Assembly (NCBI GenBank): GCA_017979445.1
Contig: CM030711.1
Span: 48,035,560 to 48,099,559 of the forward strand
DNA length: 64,000 bases
Direction: 5' to 3'
Source of the DNA: Akebia trifoliata
Taxonomy: Eukaryota > Streptophyta > Magnoliopsida > Ranunculales > Lardizabalaceae
Position 1 is the first letter of the stretch. Each line of letters begins with the position of its first letter. The translations under genes were made by a program, and so were the position numbers. The notes under the pieces were generated by a model that saw only the letters and a program-made list of their open reading frames with translations, was not told the DNA's origin and ran no database searches. This document shows positions 1-12,747 of this stretch, piece by piece.

Positions 1-149
1 TTGATGAGTACAAAAAACAAACCTTGCAAGGTTACAAGATAATAAATAAACAATTTTCCATATAGTATAATCATTCACCATGATTCCTATGAAAATGGCG
101 GTAAACTCAGTTGAATTGTAATCTAAATAGCGGCAAGAGACATTTCACC

Positions 150-3100
150 TTAATTGTCACTCTGGTCAAACTCATAAGGAACAATCTCCTCTGTAACATC
201 CAACACTTCTTCAACTTCGACTTCTTTGGCTTCGTATTCTTCTTCCTCGTCACTAGCTTCCCCGTCCCTCAATACCTGCCTATCCATCTTCTCTTCCTCA
301 TGCAACTGCTTCCACTTCTTGACCCATCCTTCCCATTCATCCTGCAGCATCTTCCGCTTCTCTCGGTCTTGCTCACTCAATAGCAATGACACATCTTGAT
401 CCTCTGCCTCATATTTCTTACTGTACTTCTTAAGGTTCTTAGAAATCTCTTCCTCTTTCTCTGCACTTAACAAGGATGGTGGCCTTGGGCGCCACAAAAA
501 CTGTGTCCAGGAAAAGCAAAGAACCCTGGTTCAGTAAAACATCGTAATTGCAAGAAGGCAAGTTCAAATGTCATATACATTCCATGATTTTAAAATTTGG
601 TGACCAAGTTTACTTGGTCGGATTTCGAGTTGACAGGCTAGACTCAATCGAGAGCTACCACAAGAACGAGACAACTAGGCAGCAGACTCGATCAGTCGGG
701 TTGGATCACTGTAAAAAAGGCATACTTCTCATTTTTACAGTTGTTTGTTATTTATAATTTTTGAACACCTTTAATAACTTAAATCTATTTAATAATATCA
801 ACTAATATATTACGATTCATCGAGTCAATTCAAGAATCTCTGAATCAACTTGACTTAACAAACTTTGAGTCAAGTAGGTGATTATTCGGCTTCTAAAACA
901 CTTGCTGTCTTGAACTTTCTCAATACACATGCAGGGTTAGATTCACTAGGATCTTTCCCATAACTTGAGATAATCGGATGATCATAACCTACCAATTTAA
1001 ACCATTTTCTATCATCATCATCCATCGTCAAAGCCTTGACCCAAAAATATAGAGGCATTCCATATGATGGTCATAAAGTATAAGAGATGGAAGACCACCA
1101 AAGAATGACTAGGCAATTTAAAGATCTTAGTTATGGAATGTAATAGTCAGACAACAGATCTCTTTATTGTTTTACCTGATAGAAATGATCCCTTGGTATC
1201 CGATATAGTAACTTCCCATTGAACGACCAGATGTTGAAACCATTTTCCATCTCATGAACTGAAGTAACAGAAGTCGCAACATATCTACAAATGCAAAATT
1301 TCCAAATCTCACGATTGAAGAAAGAATCAATTTCATTTTCATTACCAAGTTTCACACAAGAAATCAACTCCCTTTTTTTTTTTTTTACCATTTGTAAAAA
1401 TCATGAAAAATATAGCAAGGCCTCCAAATAAATGAGTTAGAATGTACCTTCCAGTGGGATCCCATTCAATGTCTGTTGCCAGGAAATGCTCACCAGTAGA
1501 CATGGTCTCAAGCTCATCAACATTGTAGAATTCCAACTGCCCATTGAGACCCTTCAACCCTGCAAGGATAATGAAGCGACCAACAGGGGACCAGAAGAGA
1601 GCGTTGGCCTGCTTACCTTTGAGAGTTGTGAGCTTAGAGACACGTCCCATGTGGTTAGCACTTCGCATTGAATAGAAGCTTATATCATGCCTTGGGCTAT
1701 CCCCATGGATGACTGCGAACCTGTGACCTTTTGGTTCCCAAGCAAAGGCAATTATCTTGTCATTCTTGTTCTCAAGCTCCAAAACCTCAATGGGGATGTC
1801 CCGTTCTTTTATACGGAAAAGCTCAAAGCCCGTGTAAGTGCTTTTCTTTGTTTTCGTGTAACGATCAACCTTAACAGCAAGGTAGTCCCCATTGCTTTGC
1901 CAGTACATTTTGCAATCACTAACACTGAATAGATTCTTTTGCCTCAGCTCCTCTTTTCCAGGGATTTGAACAAGGCTCACCTGCGAAAAGAGGTCAATAA
2001 AAAACAACATTCTAGAAGGACTAATTCACATGAAAAGCTTCTACTACTCACTCTGGCAGGTTGGTTCCCACCACCCAGCTCAGGAACAAAGAGTGAAAGT
2101 ATGGGATCCGTCGGAGACCAACTGAAGTCTATCACATTTTCAACCTTCAAAGACTTCTTGTCAATAAGAGTGAAGGTCTCGGTTTCATATACAGAGATCA
2201 TGTTTTTCCCCATTCTAGCAAAATACTTGTCATCTTTTCCACCACTCCATCTGAAAAAATTAATAATCATTCAGACCATATGAGCTACAGAAAGGATGTT
2301 TGTCAAAAGGTGGATATAAATAAATACAATATAAGACAATCACCTAAAAACAGGCCATGACACTCCAGAAACACCCCCAGTCCCACCAGCAGCAAACTCA
2401 TCTGCACTTCCCTTGAAATCTCTCATTACTTTTCCAGTCCTCACGTCAAAAATATTCAACACGACCCTCTAAATTAAGAGTATGCATTCAAATGAGAGAT
2501 GGCTCCTTTTATGTCAGTCAAATAAAACAACATAAATGCAGAGTAGGTCTGCTTACATGAGTATCACGAGGATTGCTTGGTTCATGACTGCTATATGTGA
2601 CCAAATATTTATCCCCAGGAGAGAAATCAATAAGCTTAACCTGTATTTTACCCATTAAAACTATGGCATGAGCAAAAGGAATATCAAGAGAGAAGTTAAA
2701 TGGAAAATAAAAAGCGAAGAATAAAATATAACCTGAGGATGAGCAAAACGCATGAGGCGATTGAAGGTACTGGCACCTCCCCAGACAGCAGCACCCTGCC
2801 TATGAACTGTGGCCAAGTATGTGCCAAGTGGGGACCACTGAACAAAACTCTCGGTCCAATGCTGCCAAACAAAGCTTTAGATTGGTCAATGTTTATTGCT
2901 CTCTGGAAAATGGAAGGTTACCAACTTACCATGCATCACAAGAAAAGTAGCAAACTTGGTCACAATCAGAAAACAAAGGGAAAAATTAAAAAAAAAAACG
3001 ATGGATAAGGCTTTAAACAACAAAAACTTCTTTTTCTGAATGCTTTCAAATATATTAAAACTGCATGTGAGCATGATTCCAAAAAAGAATGTGATTTGAG

Positions 3101-6100
3101 CAGTGACAGTGCAGTTGAATTAATTGAAGATATGGTTTTAGAAGGAAATGAATGGGAAAGAAGCGATGGTTTATATATTTTATTTTTCCTGGTTTTTCTA
3201 TTCTCAATACAAATAATAGGCGGAAAGTAGAGTACATTACATATGATACAATATATCATTTTTTTTTCTTTGTGATAAGTGAAACTGGATAAATTATTCT
3301 GCCTTAGTAGAAGAAGAAAGATAATTAAAGAGGTAGGATCATTCCATTTTCTAATTTAGCCAAAAAGATCCCCATTGCAGACCCACCCATCAGCAGGAGG
3401 GACCACGGTATGTGCACATGTACCACATAGTTTGTAGACTAGTAAGACTACCAAAGTAGTTTTGTGTGTGACAAGGCAACTTTTCAAGGGTAGGCTGTAG
3501 AATGCTTAGGCCAGCCTTGGCTAGTTTGATAGCTCACAGGGAACTAATTGTGTTGTTTTACTTTTATAAAATGACAATTATTTTGCTCAGAAGACTACTC
3601 AGCATACATGTTTTTTGCATTCAGTGCATAGCGCAGATCCATTTCCAGAGGTAAAGGTGAAGTCAATAGTAGAGTCCCTATTTCCTATCCAGGAGGAGAT
3701 TCAATAGATCCACTAGGTTATTACTTGTAGAAAAGCGTTGCTTATTAGATCATTGCTGAACCTTGGACACACGTTTGAAGGTTGGACACGAAAATTCTAA
3801 TCAAAGCCATGTACAGCAATTTTGGCTCTCAAAACCTTGGAAAGTCTAGGTTCTTGAAGTTGACACTGCCAAGGTACCCCGAATACAGCATTTGCACTTA
3901 AAACTGAAGTACCCAACAAGGATATGACACTCATTTTGAGGTATTCGGGTAACATAACAAAGAATCATGTAGTACATTCTTTTGGTAGCTAAAGAAAATA
4001 TATAGCAGAATAAAATTAGGTAGACAATCCCAACAAACAAGAATTTCCATCTTCATTTGCACAGCATGGTATATATCCATACCAAAGTCTCGGAATCACA
4101 ATAACTGGTTATGATTATATAGGATACAATAATGATTAATATAGATGTGCACTTAGATGTGACAAAGTTTTATTTGATAAGAATGAGAGAGAATCTCATA
4201 TTGACTTACAGCACGGCGGTAAACAAGCTCGGGCTTCAACTGTCTGGGATCGTTCCATAAAACTTCAGTGTCTGAAGCAGCACGAATGACAAACTGATCA
4301 CGGGCTTTTTCGTCAGTCAGCCAGTGACGAAGATTTTCCTACGACAGTATACAAGTTAACAACATTCAGAATACATTTCTTGACAAAAAAAAATTAAAAA
4401 TAAAGGAAGAGAGATAATCCACTAATGCATGACAACAGCACAAGTTCCAAAGTAGAATGGTAGATCACGTCATCGTTGCTTAACAATCATAAATGGAAAA
4501 CATATTAATGAATTTATTATCGTAGGTCCGCCAAAAATGAGATAAATTGAGACCAACACGCACTGGCTGAACCAAATGTGCACTATTATAGTCTATATGA
4601 AAAAAGAATGAAAAAAAGAAGAAAGAATGAAAGGGTGAACTAATGTACCACTTGTCACAGACACCTACAACAATCTTCTTCTTTTTTATAAGTATAAATC
4701 TATTGAAGTAAGAGGCAACATCTACAACAATCCTAATACCACAAGAAAAAATCATTTTAAAAAGAATAAAATTAAAATATTGCAAGCATAGTGGAAGATC
4801 TTCACGAGACTTCCATGTCTATCCCATAAGTTATTCATTTAAACATTTTATTCTAATATCTACTTCTTTGAAAGCTTACTGATATAAGTCCTACATGCAG
4901 GGAACTAAAACGTTCCACAGATTTCATCTTAACCATAAATTTAACCAAAGACACCTAGGAACAAAGTATGAAAACACTTCACACAGTAAGCTCAAATCAA
5001 ACAAAGGTATCTAAATCCTCAACAATCTCCAACTGCAACATAGATCTCATTGCTACGACTTCTTTTAAAAACTAAAGGAGTTGGTACAGAAAGGCAAAAC
5101 CTAAAGAAGCAGAGAAAACACAATTTTTTGGAGTAAAAGAAGAGCAAAATGAATTTCGAAGGTTACCCCGGGTATGTATGGATTAGTTTCAGGAGGGGCC
5201 CACTCATCCTGAACTTTCATAAACCTGTCAAAGTCGTCAAATAAATTCACAGAAAATATATGCGCCTTGTCCAACTTGTATCCATTTGTCTTCTCTCTTG
5301 CAAGTTCCGCTTCCTAAAATTCAATCCAAGGAAGAAAAAAAATAAGGATCAAATACTGACACAAAAGCATAACCAAGCATAATCAACCTCAAGATTTTAG
5401 ACTACAGTTACTAATTTGGAAAAGTTTATCAACAGAATAAGAATGAAAATTTCTTTTGCGGAATTTCAGCGAACACAAACTATTAGAACGTCGGCAAAAA
5501 AAACCAACTTCTTTTTCTATAAGAATTTTAAGAACAATAATGTACTTTCTTGTTCTAGCTTATATAAGAAATAGCCTGTGGCTTCCGAAAAATAGTCTGA
5601 CAGGCTACCGCATTACCATTTGCATATTTCCTTTATATATGAGAATTTACTTTTACTTCCATCAAATAGACTGAAGGATAGAATCCAACAGACTCAGACC
5701 ACTGAATTCAGTGGATGGGTTTTTTTATGGAGGGAGGGGGAGGAGGGGAGGGGAAGAGAGGGGGAGAGAGTTTAATTGCACCAATACATAATGACAAAAA
5801 TCTGCAATTTTTTGAAGAAAAAAATCGTGATTAAATCACGATTTTGATACTTGTCGATTATACAATGATTTCTTCAAAAGTGGTCAGGTTTTTGAAAAAA
5901 ACACGATTAATTGTGATTTAATTGACGCTTTTTTGAAAAAAAAACCAAAAAATATTTTTACTTTCATATTTTTTCAAGTGTTCTTTTGCCATTTAATATA
6001 TGAAATATATATTTTTTAATTTTTATATTTAAAAATTTTATTTTAATTTTTTAATTATCTGATGCTTCCCAGATTTACCAACTTTTTCCAAAGCTTTTTC

Positions 6101-7348
6101 TTGCCGAATTATTCCCGACCCCTGACTGTCACTATGCACCAATATATACAGGAAAGAATTGTTAGTTGTGCTTCAGTGCCCAATATGATTTTATGAAGTA
6201 TATAATGTTTGATTATATAGCACTATTTAATTCCAAAAAGACTGAAAAACACCTGGGTTACACTTTCCCTCTATACCATGATGATCCATTGGCGGCAACT
6301 TAACATTACCAAATATCCCTGGCCTGTAATAGCAGATACTGTACCTTTAAACCCTTCCATATGAAATGTTACATTGTTATATTTAGATTACATTGCTTCA
6401 CCTTTTTGTTTACAGGTATAAAGGTGAAGGCATAACCACTCACGGACTTTACCAACTTACCAAATTGGTGCCTACATTTACATTGCTTCACTTTTAAAAG
6501 AAATTATTTAGAAACGTAGAAGGATGCGCATAATATTGGGTTCTTAAGAAAACCTCTAAGCATATATATGCAAACATAAGTAGAGTAGAGTACATACATT
6601 ACTACCTTTTAAAACAGATACACTCAAAGGTGATTAAAAAAAAAACAAAACTTTGGCGACCATATCAATTCTCATAAGAGAAAAGATTACTTCCCAATTC
6701 AATAACTGATAATGAAATTCATCACAATTGTTGGGTTCAGAAACATGGATCCTTTTCCTCCATTCAAAATCAACGCATTCAGATCCACAGATAAAGCAGA
6801 TTTTTTGGTCAAAAGCTAATCGATCCAGAGTTGATGAACAAAAATTAAGGTTTTTTCTTTTAAGTTAAAATACTTTTCTCGTAATCGACAGAAATTAGGT
6901 CGAATTGGGAATAATACCTGAGGAGTATTGTACTCGATGAAGCAGTATCCCATTGTTTTCTGGTTTTCAGGACTAATGGGCATCCAAAGCCCATCTTCCT
7001 TAATTACACCGATCTGACTGTAGATTTTGCGGACAACACCTTCGAGTTTCTCAAACTTTTCAGGTGGAACGACTGGGAGATTATCGACAACGATGACGTT
7101 TCCAAGTCCAGATTCGAAATCTAGGGCATCCTCTTCACGTAACACATCCTCATCATCGCTACAGAACCAAAATCAGTGTTTGAAGAACTAAAGACATTGG
7201 ATTGGAGTTAAGGTTAGGGTTTATACCTTGGTATCCCAAAATCCTCCCCAGGAGGGAGCCATAAAGAGTCTAGACTGACTTTTGAGAAATCGACTCCTAG
7301 TCGATTCGCCTTCTCTTCGATTTCCTCCATGGAAATCACCTCCACCAT
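150..7348 (-). CDS. EIF3B: eukaryotic translation initiation factor 3 subunit B (eIF3b)
   Basis: Scaffold subunit of the eIF3 complex, which binds the 40S ribosome and organises initiation in the cytosol. Eleven exons join in frame: 7348-7227, 7158-6918, 5313-5167, 4338-4210, 2861-2733, 2640-2557, 2468-2344, 2250-2052, 1980-1448, 1284-1176 and 500-150, giving about 722 residues, the usual plant length. Exon 2 carries the RRM ([19 protein letters not shown] onward). The middle exons hold the WD/beta-propeller part ([52 protein letters not shown]). The last exon holds the charged tail ([19 protein letters not shown], then [20 protein letters not shown]). All introns are GT-AG. The start at 7348 is the first ATG of the exon; a second in-frame ATG lies six codons on. 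Introns 2 and 4 are long (1.6 and 1.35 kb) and show no gene. Assignment rests on recalled similarity to plant eIF3b along the whole length; start choice is slightly less certain. Confidence 0.96.
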
Positions 7349-7483
7349 CTCTGCTGCCGAGAGATATAGAGAGGAGAGTTTTTAGGGTTTTAGAATTGGG
7401 TAATTCAGATGTAACCCTAAATCGCTATATTCTTTGTTTGATTTTAACTTCTGAATCGGGAAGCATTTTTGGGCGAAAGAAAA

Positions 7484-7595
7484 ATAAATACCCCTCCACG
7501 TTTTTCAAACTAATGACATGACCCTTGACTTAGGTATTGTGTGAGAAAATAATGTAAAATTCCCTAAATGCCCTTACCCTAAAGGTTGTCCTCCT
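7484..7595. repeat. single arm of the CCCATGTTTTCAAACTG inverted-repeat family
   Basis: This stretch resembles the left arm of the full inverted-repeat element at 26493-27020: a run of CCCCTCC, then TTTTTCAAACTAATGACATG, then the block AAATGCCCTTA about 60 bp further. Only one arm is seen here. It lies about 140 bp upstream of the eIF3b start codon and therefore in its promoter or leader. Another single arm lies at 62040-62215. Confidence 0.5.
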
Positions 7596-8104
7596 GATTT
7601 TGCTTGAGAAAAAAAGTTATCCAACTTCAGGTGGTTAACTTGTAGGACAACTATTTTTACCTATTGAATCAATTATATCATAAAATATGTTTTATATGAA
7701 ATCCATGATTTTTACAAAAAGTCTATCATTCTCTAAAAATTTTACATTATTGTTGAGATTTGTAAATGGAAAGAGAGATAATCTTTTGGTTATTTCTTTT
7801 GAAAATGGAATGTTAACGTTTCCTGTATTGTTTCTAATCCTTATATTCTTAATCTTGTTGTTTAGAAATTAAGTAGTGATCATGATTTTAATCCAAAACA
7901 TATCGCTCAAGTTAACTCGGTATTGGAGTTGAACGAGACCAACTCACAAAATCATTTTTTGACCGAGATTTAGGACTCACGTTCAATTTTTTGATCTGTC
8001 TCATAAGATGTCTCAAACGTATTGAAAAACTCATCGGAGACAACTTGGTATAGGGCCTAGATGAGACGAGACACAAAACCAAGTTTTAAAATCATGGTAG
8101 TGAT

Positions 8105-8215
8105 GAATGTGCATTTGTGTATCCTGAGGAGTATAGATCCATGATTCTAACACATGTCACATCAGGAGAGTCGATTGAGTATGCCACGTGGGGGAATCAT
8201 TTTATCCCTGAGGAC
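8105..8215. repeat. member of the GTATCCCGAGG-core MITE family
   Basis: Contains the family core TGTGTATCCTGAGG followed by ATAGATCCATGATTCTAAC, then ACATGTCACATCAGGAG and GAGTATGCCACGTG. The same order of blocks is seen at 61380-61475, and parts of it at 57518-57678 and elsewhere. Only one half of the palindrome is clear here. Confidence 0.5.
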
Positions 8216-8703
8216 TTAGTTTTTTTGTTAACTTCGAGATAAACAATTGCATTTACAATCTTTATTTTCCCAATCAATTCTTAATAAGATTGTTCGAGTT
8301 CGAGTGATTTTCCATTATGGAATTAGACGAACCCATTTACTTGGTTGATTTCAAATCCAACTTGATCAAGTCCTGGTTAAATTTAGTTTAGGTGTTCTTA
8401 TATTTAAACAATTTAATTGTTTGTTATTCCATAAAGTGGGATTTTTTATTTACAAAATATTTGACCAATTTACAATTGAAAAACTCCTAATTACTTTTGC
8501 AATTTAAATTAATTTATGTTAATTGTTTTTAATCAATTTGGATATGATCGACTCGATTGGTTTGGTGATTGGTTCACATCGAAATTGGCTCATCCTGTCA
8601 TGATCAACACATGTTATTTGTTCCCAAAAGTTTATTATTGAAACCATACTAACTCATTTAAGTGACATGACAAGTTATTAGGAATGAATGCTCCATGATC
8701 CAT

Positions 8704-9111
8704 AGGGAATTTTTATTGATATGCCAAGAAACTCTGGGACGGGCCAAGTGAAAATAATAATAATAATAATATTTTTTGGGCACTCCTTACCTCTTTTTTT
8801 TTTCTTCGTCTCCTCCTTTTCCTCATCTGATCTCCCTCTCCCTCTTAGTTTTTTTTTCTCCTCTCTCTCCTTCGATCTTTCTCTCTCTCCTTCTTTGTTT
8901 TTTTATTCTTCTTCTCCTCCTCCTCCTCCTCTCTCTCTCTCTCTCTCTGTTTTTCTTCTCATACTACCCGCCTGAGCTATAGGCATAGGTAGATGACGAG
9001 AGATGTGCCCTTTGACATGGAGTGTCCACAATAATTTTTTCGATTTTTAGAGGTGCCCCTAAAAATTGGAGGGACCTTAGAGTTTATTGGAGTGTCAATA
9101 AAATTTCCCCA
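8704..9111. mobile_element. MITE-like element with CT-rich interior
   Basis: The left end AGGGAATTTTTATTGATATG is inverted at the right end (read on the minus strand, GGGGAAATTTTATTGACACT), giving imperfect terminal inverted repeats of about 25 bp around a 400-bp element. The interior is an (AAT)n tract and a CT-rich microsatellite. No coding capacity is seen, and exact boundaries are uncertain by a few bases. Confidence 0.5.
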
Positions 9112-10286
9112 ATCCATATCAAACCAACATAATAAGCTATACATCTTTACTCATTTGAGAGAAAGGGTTGGTTTATAGTTTATCAAAATCCATATAATTG
9201 TTTTCCATCTGTTCTCTATACCCTTATTAGCAATCTCTAGTTTAATTCACAATTTTTTTTTCAAAGAATATTATCCAAATTATTGAATTATGTTGAATAA
9301 TTCTTGTGTTTTAGGTTAAAAAAGAATAAAATACATTTCTTACAAATTTTTATAAAATTCGATTAGGAAAAAAAAATTGCCACTATAACTTGTTGTATGT
9401 TGTGAAGTATAAACTTATAAGTTGTAACATGTAAAACAAGTCCAACTTTGAAATAGTCATGCTTTTAAATTTGGGAGGAATCCAACTTTTTAGGTGACAC
9501 ATTTCCTTTTCATCTTTTAAAAAACAATGGCTTGCTCCTCTACATTTATCTAAGATATCACTTTAATTTTTCAAATTGATGATTTATCCATTGACTTGGG
9601 TATTCTTTTATAAAACAATGGAACAATAACATCAATGCCCTCATTAGCACCACCATCATTGTTATCGTCACCACAATATCATTATTAAACCCAATTAAAA
9701 ATAAAGAAAACAAGTGAATGATTGAGAATAAGTAAAAGCTGGGGTGCCAATAGAAGTTCTCGTATTTTATTTTATTTTTGCTAGATTTCTATTTTTTAGG
9801 TTTAGGATGTTATATGAACCTAATCATAATTGTAACTACTGAAATTGTTTGAACAAGTGTTGTAATGTTGAGATTATAATTTGAGACGACCCTTTGCAAC
9901 AATTGAAGAGTGTGTTTTAATCTTTACTTTGGGTGTAATAAATAATTTAAGAATTTGGGGTGCCAATAGCAGCTCTCCATTTGAACAATAAATATAGAAA
10001 CACTCATGCTCTCTCTCTCTCTCTCTCTCTCTTAATTTAGTGGTTTGTTAAATCTCTCATATGTTAAACCCTTCTTTTGTCCCATTGCGAATCTATCAAA
10101 CATATTTATCACTCTCATTTCTCATCATGAGCATTTGTTCCCCCTTTGAACCCTTTAAAGTCTAAACCCATTCAACTTTCTTTATAAGGAGTGTTGTAAT
10201 TTCGTATGCTTCTTCCTCCAACGAAGGAGTACAAATGGGTATCCAAATCACCGTAGACCCAAATGAAATTGGATTATATATATATA

Positions 10287-10620
10287 GGGTCCCGTTCACC
10301 ACCTTATGCTTTACCAAATGTGTTTTGTCTTACATGGGTTAGAAGTTTTGGAATAGGCTGATTTTTGGTGAGGATGATCTCTATGGTGAGGAGATCATCC
10401 TCACAAAAAATCAGCCCATTCTAAAACTTCTAACCTCATAAAAAATGGTTTACAAAAAATAGACGATCCACGATTTTTCAACTTGTAAACATGGGGCTAG
10501 AAATTTCGAAATGGCCTACTTTTTGGTGAGGAAGATCTAATCGTAGAGATCATCCTCTCCAAAAATCAGTCCATTCCAAAACTTCTAACCCATGTAGGAC
10601 AAAACACGTTTGGTAGAGCG
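10287..10620. mobile_element. GGGN4GTTCR-ended double-hairpin MITE, 3' end truncated (F1)
   Basis: Starts in a (TA)n tract with GGGTCCCGTTCA, the usual right end of this family, so it is inverted relative to its neighbour at 10632. It carries the two-hairpin internal module (GGGTTAGAAGTTTTGGAAT ... AAAACTTCTAACC, twice). The far terminus is missing: the sequence passes from TTTGGTAGAGCG straight into (TA)n instead of the expected GGTGCTGAACATTTCCC. Confidence 0.75.
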
Positions 10621-10631
10621 TATATATATAT

Positions 10632-11008
10632 GGGGAATGTTCAGCACCAAACATGTGAACATTTTGGCAAAACATTTTTCAAACACATGGGTTAGAAGTT
10701 TTGGAATGGGCTGATTTTTGGTGAGCATGATCTCTACGATGAGGAGATCATCATCACCAAAAATTAGCCCATTCCAAAACTTCTAACCCCATCAAAAATG
10801 GTTTACAAAAAATGGACGGTCCACGATTTTTCAACTTGTAAACATGGGGCTAGAAGTTTTGGAATGGGCTGATTTTTGGTTAGGATGATCTCCTCACCAC
10901 AGAGATCATCCTCACCAAAAATCAGCCCATTCCAAAATTTCTAACCCATGTAGGACAAAAATGATTGGCTAAAATGTTGGCCAAAATGTTTGGTGTTGAA
11001 CGGGACCC
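10632..11008. mobile_element. GGGN4GTTCR-ended double-hairpin MITE (F2)
   Basis: Complete element of 377 bp. Left end GGGGAATGTTCAGCACC; right end read inward on the minus strand GGGTCCCGTTCAACACC. (TA)n lies on both sides. The interior has two successive hairpins built from the GGGTTAGAAGTTTTGGAATG / GCTGATTTTTGGTGAGGATG block. Closest relatives in the window are the elements at 37886 and 35988. Confidence 0.82.
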
Positions 11009-11514
11009 TATATATAGATATATATGTTCAAATGGGATTCAAGGAGGTATAAACCATTGAACACAATAGGTTTTGGTTTCTATGTAGTTAAGTAATCTAG
11101 TGGGGAACATGTGTGATGCTTTGGTGGCATTGCCCTCAGAATCAACTAGCAGGAAGAGTAGTACTGTGATAGTCCACCAAGCAATGAGCCAAAATTTCTT
11201 GGGGTCAATGGACCGAAAGAACATGTGAAATGTTATTTGTCATGATGCGCATGTGCAAGTAAGTGTTTAAGGAAAGATCTAAAACTTCACATGGGCAAAA
11301 TTAAGAGTCCCTCAAACCCAAAATTTGTGTACAACATTTAAAACTATGGTTATGAAAGACAAACAAAAAAAAAAAAAATGAAAGTTAGGGGATAACACTA
11401 GGGCAATCCTTTCAGGTTAAGAGTAAAGGACCCGATGATAATGCTTCTATTGTGTATTCCATTGTTAGCCTCATGTGATGTGTTATGGTATGGGGCCCGG
11501 TACCCCTGAGGGGT

Positions 11515-11676
11515 GGACCTAGTGGCAAATTGAGCCTTGATAAGCTCCTCAGGAAGGGTAGATCAAGTGTTCGAAATCCCATGAAACAATAAATTACTTG
11601 GGGCCACCCTCTAGGACTCAACCAGTTGCATGTAGGACTTTCGAGGGGGCATTGCATGTGATTGTGGGATTAGTCT
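11515..11676 (+). mobile_element. tRNA-like SINE (family A), tail replaced by a hAT MITE
   Basis: Closely matches the SINE at 19655-19838: CTTGATAAGCTCCT, AGGAAGGGTA, a Pol III box-B-like GTGTTCGAAATCCC, GGGGCCACCCTC and the 3' block GGGATTAGTCTCA. It has no poly(A); instead a hAT-type MITE begins at 11685, directly beyond the SINE 3' block. Expression is unlikely. Confidence 0.65.
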
Positions 11677-11684
11677 CACCAAAG

Positions 11685-11920
11685 CAGGGACAGATTTACA
11701 GTGGGGGCACTTGCCCCCACAAGAATTTTCAAATTTTATGGACCAGTGAGCTATTGCAATAGATATAGTGACAAATAAAAAAATATGCTATAATTTCCCT
11801 TTAAAAAAAAATTCCACTCTTAACTACTCTCACAAATATTTTTTTCACTCCTAATTGCCCCCCACAAAAAATTTCTATTCTTGATTGCCCCCACATGGGC
11901 AAAATCCTGGCTTTGCCCCG
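11685..11920. mobile_element. hAT-type MITE with 8-bp target duplication
   Basis: A 236-bp element with ends CAGGGACAGATTTACAGTGG and, read inward on the minus strand, CGGGGCAAAGCCAGGATTTT. It is flanked by CACCAAAG (11677-11684) and CACAAAAG (11921-11928), an 8-bp duplication with one mismatch, as hAT elements make. The same family lies in opposite orientation at 53064-53362. It sits at the 3' end of a SINE, so it inserted after the SINE. Confidence 0.7.
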
Positions 11921-11989
11921 CACAAAAGAGTGGGAATACCCACGAAAAGTGGGGTAATGGAGCCTAATGTATTAGTCAACAAGAGGAGT

Positions 11990-12115
11990 TACTTTTCTTT
12001 TTTTGCTTGACAAGCAATGGGTCAGTATCCGAGGTGAAGGTGGGTTCAATAAGATTTAAACCTAGGCCATTGGATCAACTTTCTTAAAGCCTTCACCAAT
12101 ATATTCAATAGATGA
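11990..12115 (-). repeat. possible degenerate SINE (family B)
   Basis: On the minus strand a box-B-like AGGTTTAAATC and TTGAACCCACCTTC precede GCAAAAAAAGAAAAG. The block GGTGGGTTCAA ... TTTAAACCTAGG resembles GTTGGGTTCAA ... TTTGAACCTGGG in the SINE at 48738-48893. Degenerate; boundaries approximate. Confidence 0.35.
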
Positions 12116-12417
12116 TGCAAATCTTCTCTTCGCAATTCTTACCTTGCAATGCACCATTTGGAAGACAAAAGTTGAGGTTTTTTATGCTGTTCTAACCCAA
12201 AGGTGACACAAAAATACATGTTGTCAATGTTTAAGGATATTTTATTGGAAAAATCTCAATTTTAAACCAGATTTTTTCTATTTCCAATTGAATTTTTTTA
12301 AATTAATCTGATTTGGATTGCATAGCCAATGTTGGTTTAATTTCAATAATAATGGTTGATAATCAGATCTCAATTCAATAGCACATATTGCTACGCAGGC
12401 TTGAAAATGATAAATTA

Positions 12418-12539
12418 GGAGCGTTACTATTGCCACACCAACTGTTACTAACGTCACACCAACAGTTGCAATACTTTGATAATTTAAATAGGAATTGGTG
12501 TGGCATTAATAAAAGTTAGTGGGGGCAATAGTAACTCTC
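12418..12539. mobile_element. short GAGTTACTATTGCC-ended MITE
   Basis: Terminal inverted repeats GAGCGTTACTATTGCCAC at the left and, on the minus strand, AGAGAGTTACTATTGCC at the right enclose about 120 bp, with inner repeats CACACCAACTGTTACTAA / TTAGTGGG. The same family is found at 42613-42704, and its end motif (AGTTACTATTGGCAC) recurs near 18280. It has no coding capacity. Confidence 0.6.
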
Positions 12540-12731
12540 TAAAGTATATGGCATTACAAGCATCTCGTACACTTGTTTCGAAAAAAAATAAATCTTATTA
12601 ACTGACTGTTTCTAGGTCAAAAATTAAGTACGCCGTTAGGGAAGGCGTCATCTAAAGGTAACTCTTCTTGCTGAATGCAGCCCCAAAAGCAACGGAAAAA
12701 CTAACGGTGTCAGTTGATGCTCTAACCAAAT

Positions 12732-12747
12732 GGTCAAAATCAGTCAA
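12732..12747 (-). promoter_or_regulatory. paired W-boxes upstream of the WRKY start
   Basis: GGTCAA (12732-12737) and GTCAA (12743-12747) read on the minus strand as TTGACC and TTGAC, the core bound by WRKY factors. They lie 170 and 160 bp upstream of the start codon. Auto- or cross-regulation by WRKY proteins is an inference. Single W-boxes are common by chance; the pair is mildly more telling. Confidence 0.4.

Noticed and set aside
8720..8982. Leu/Ser/Phe/Pro-rich open frames
   Set aside because: Product of a CT-rich microsatellite inside a MITE-like element; low complexity.
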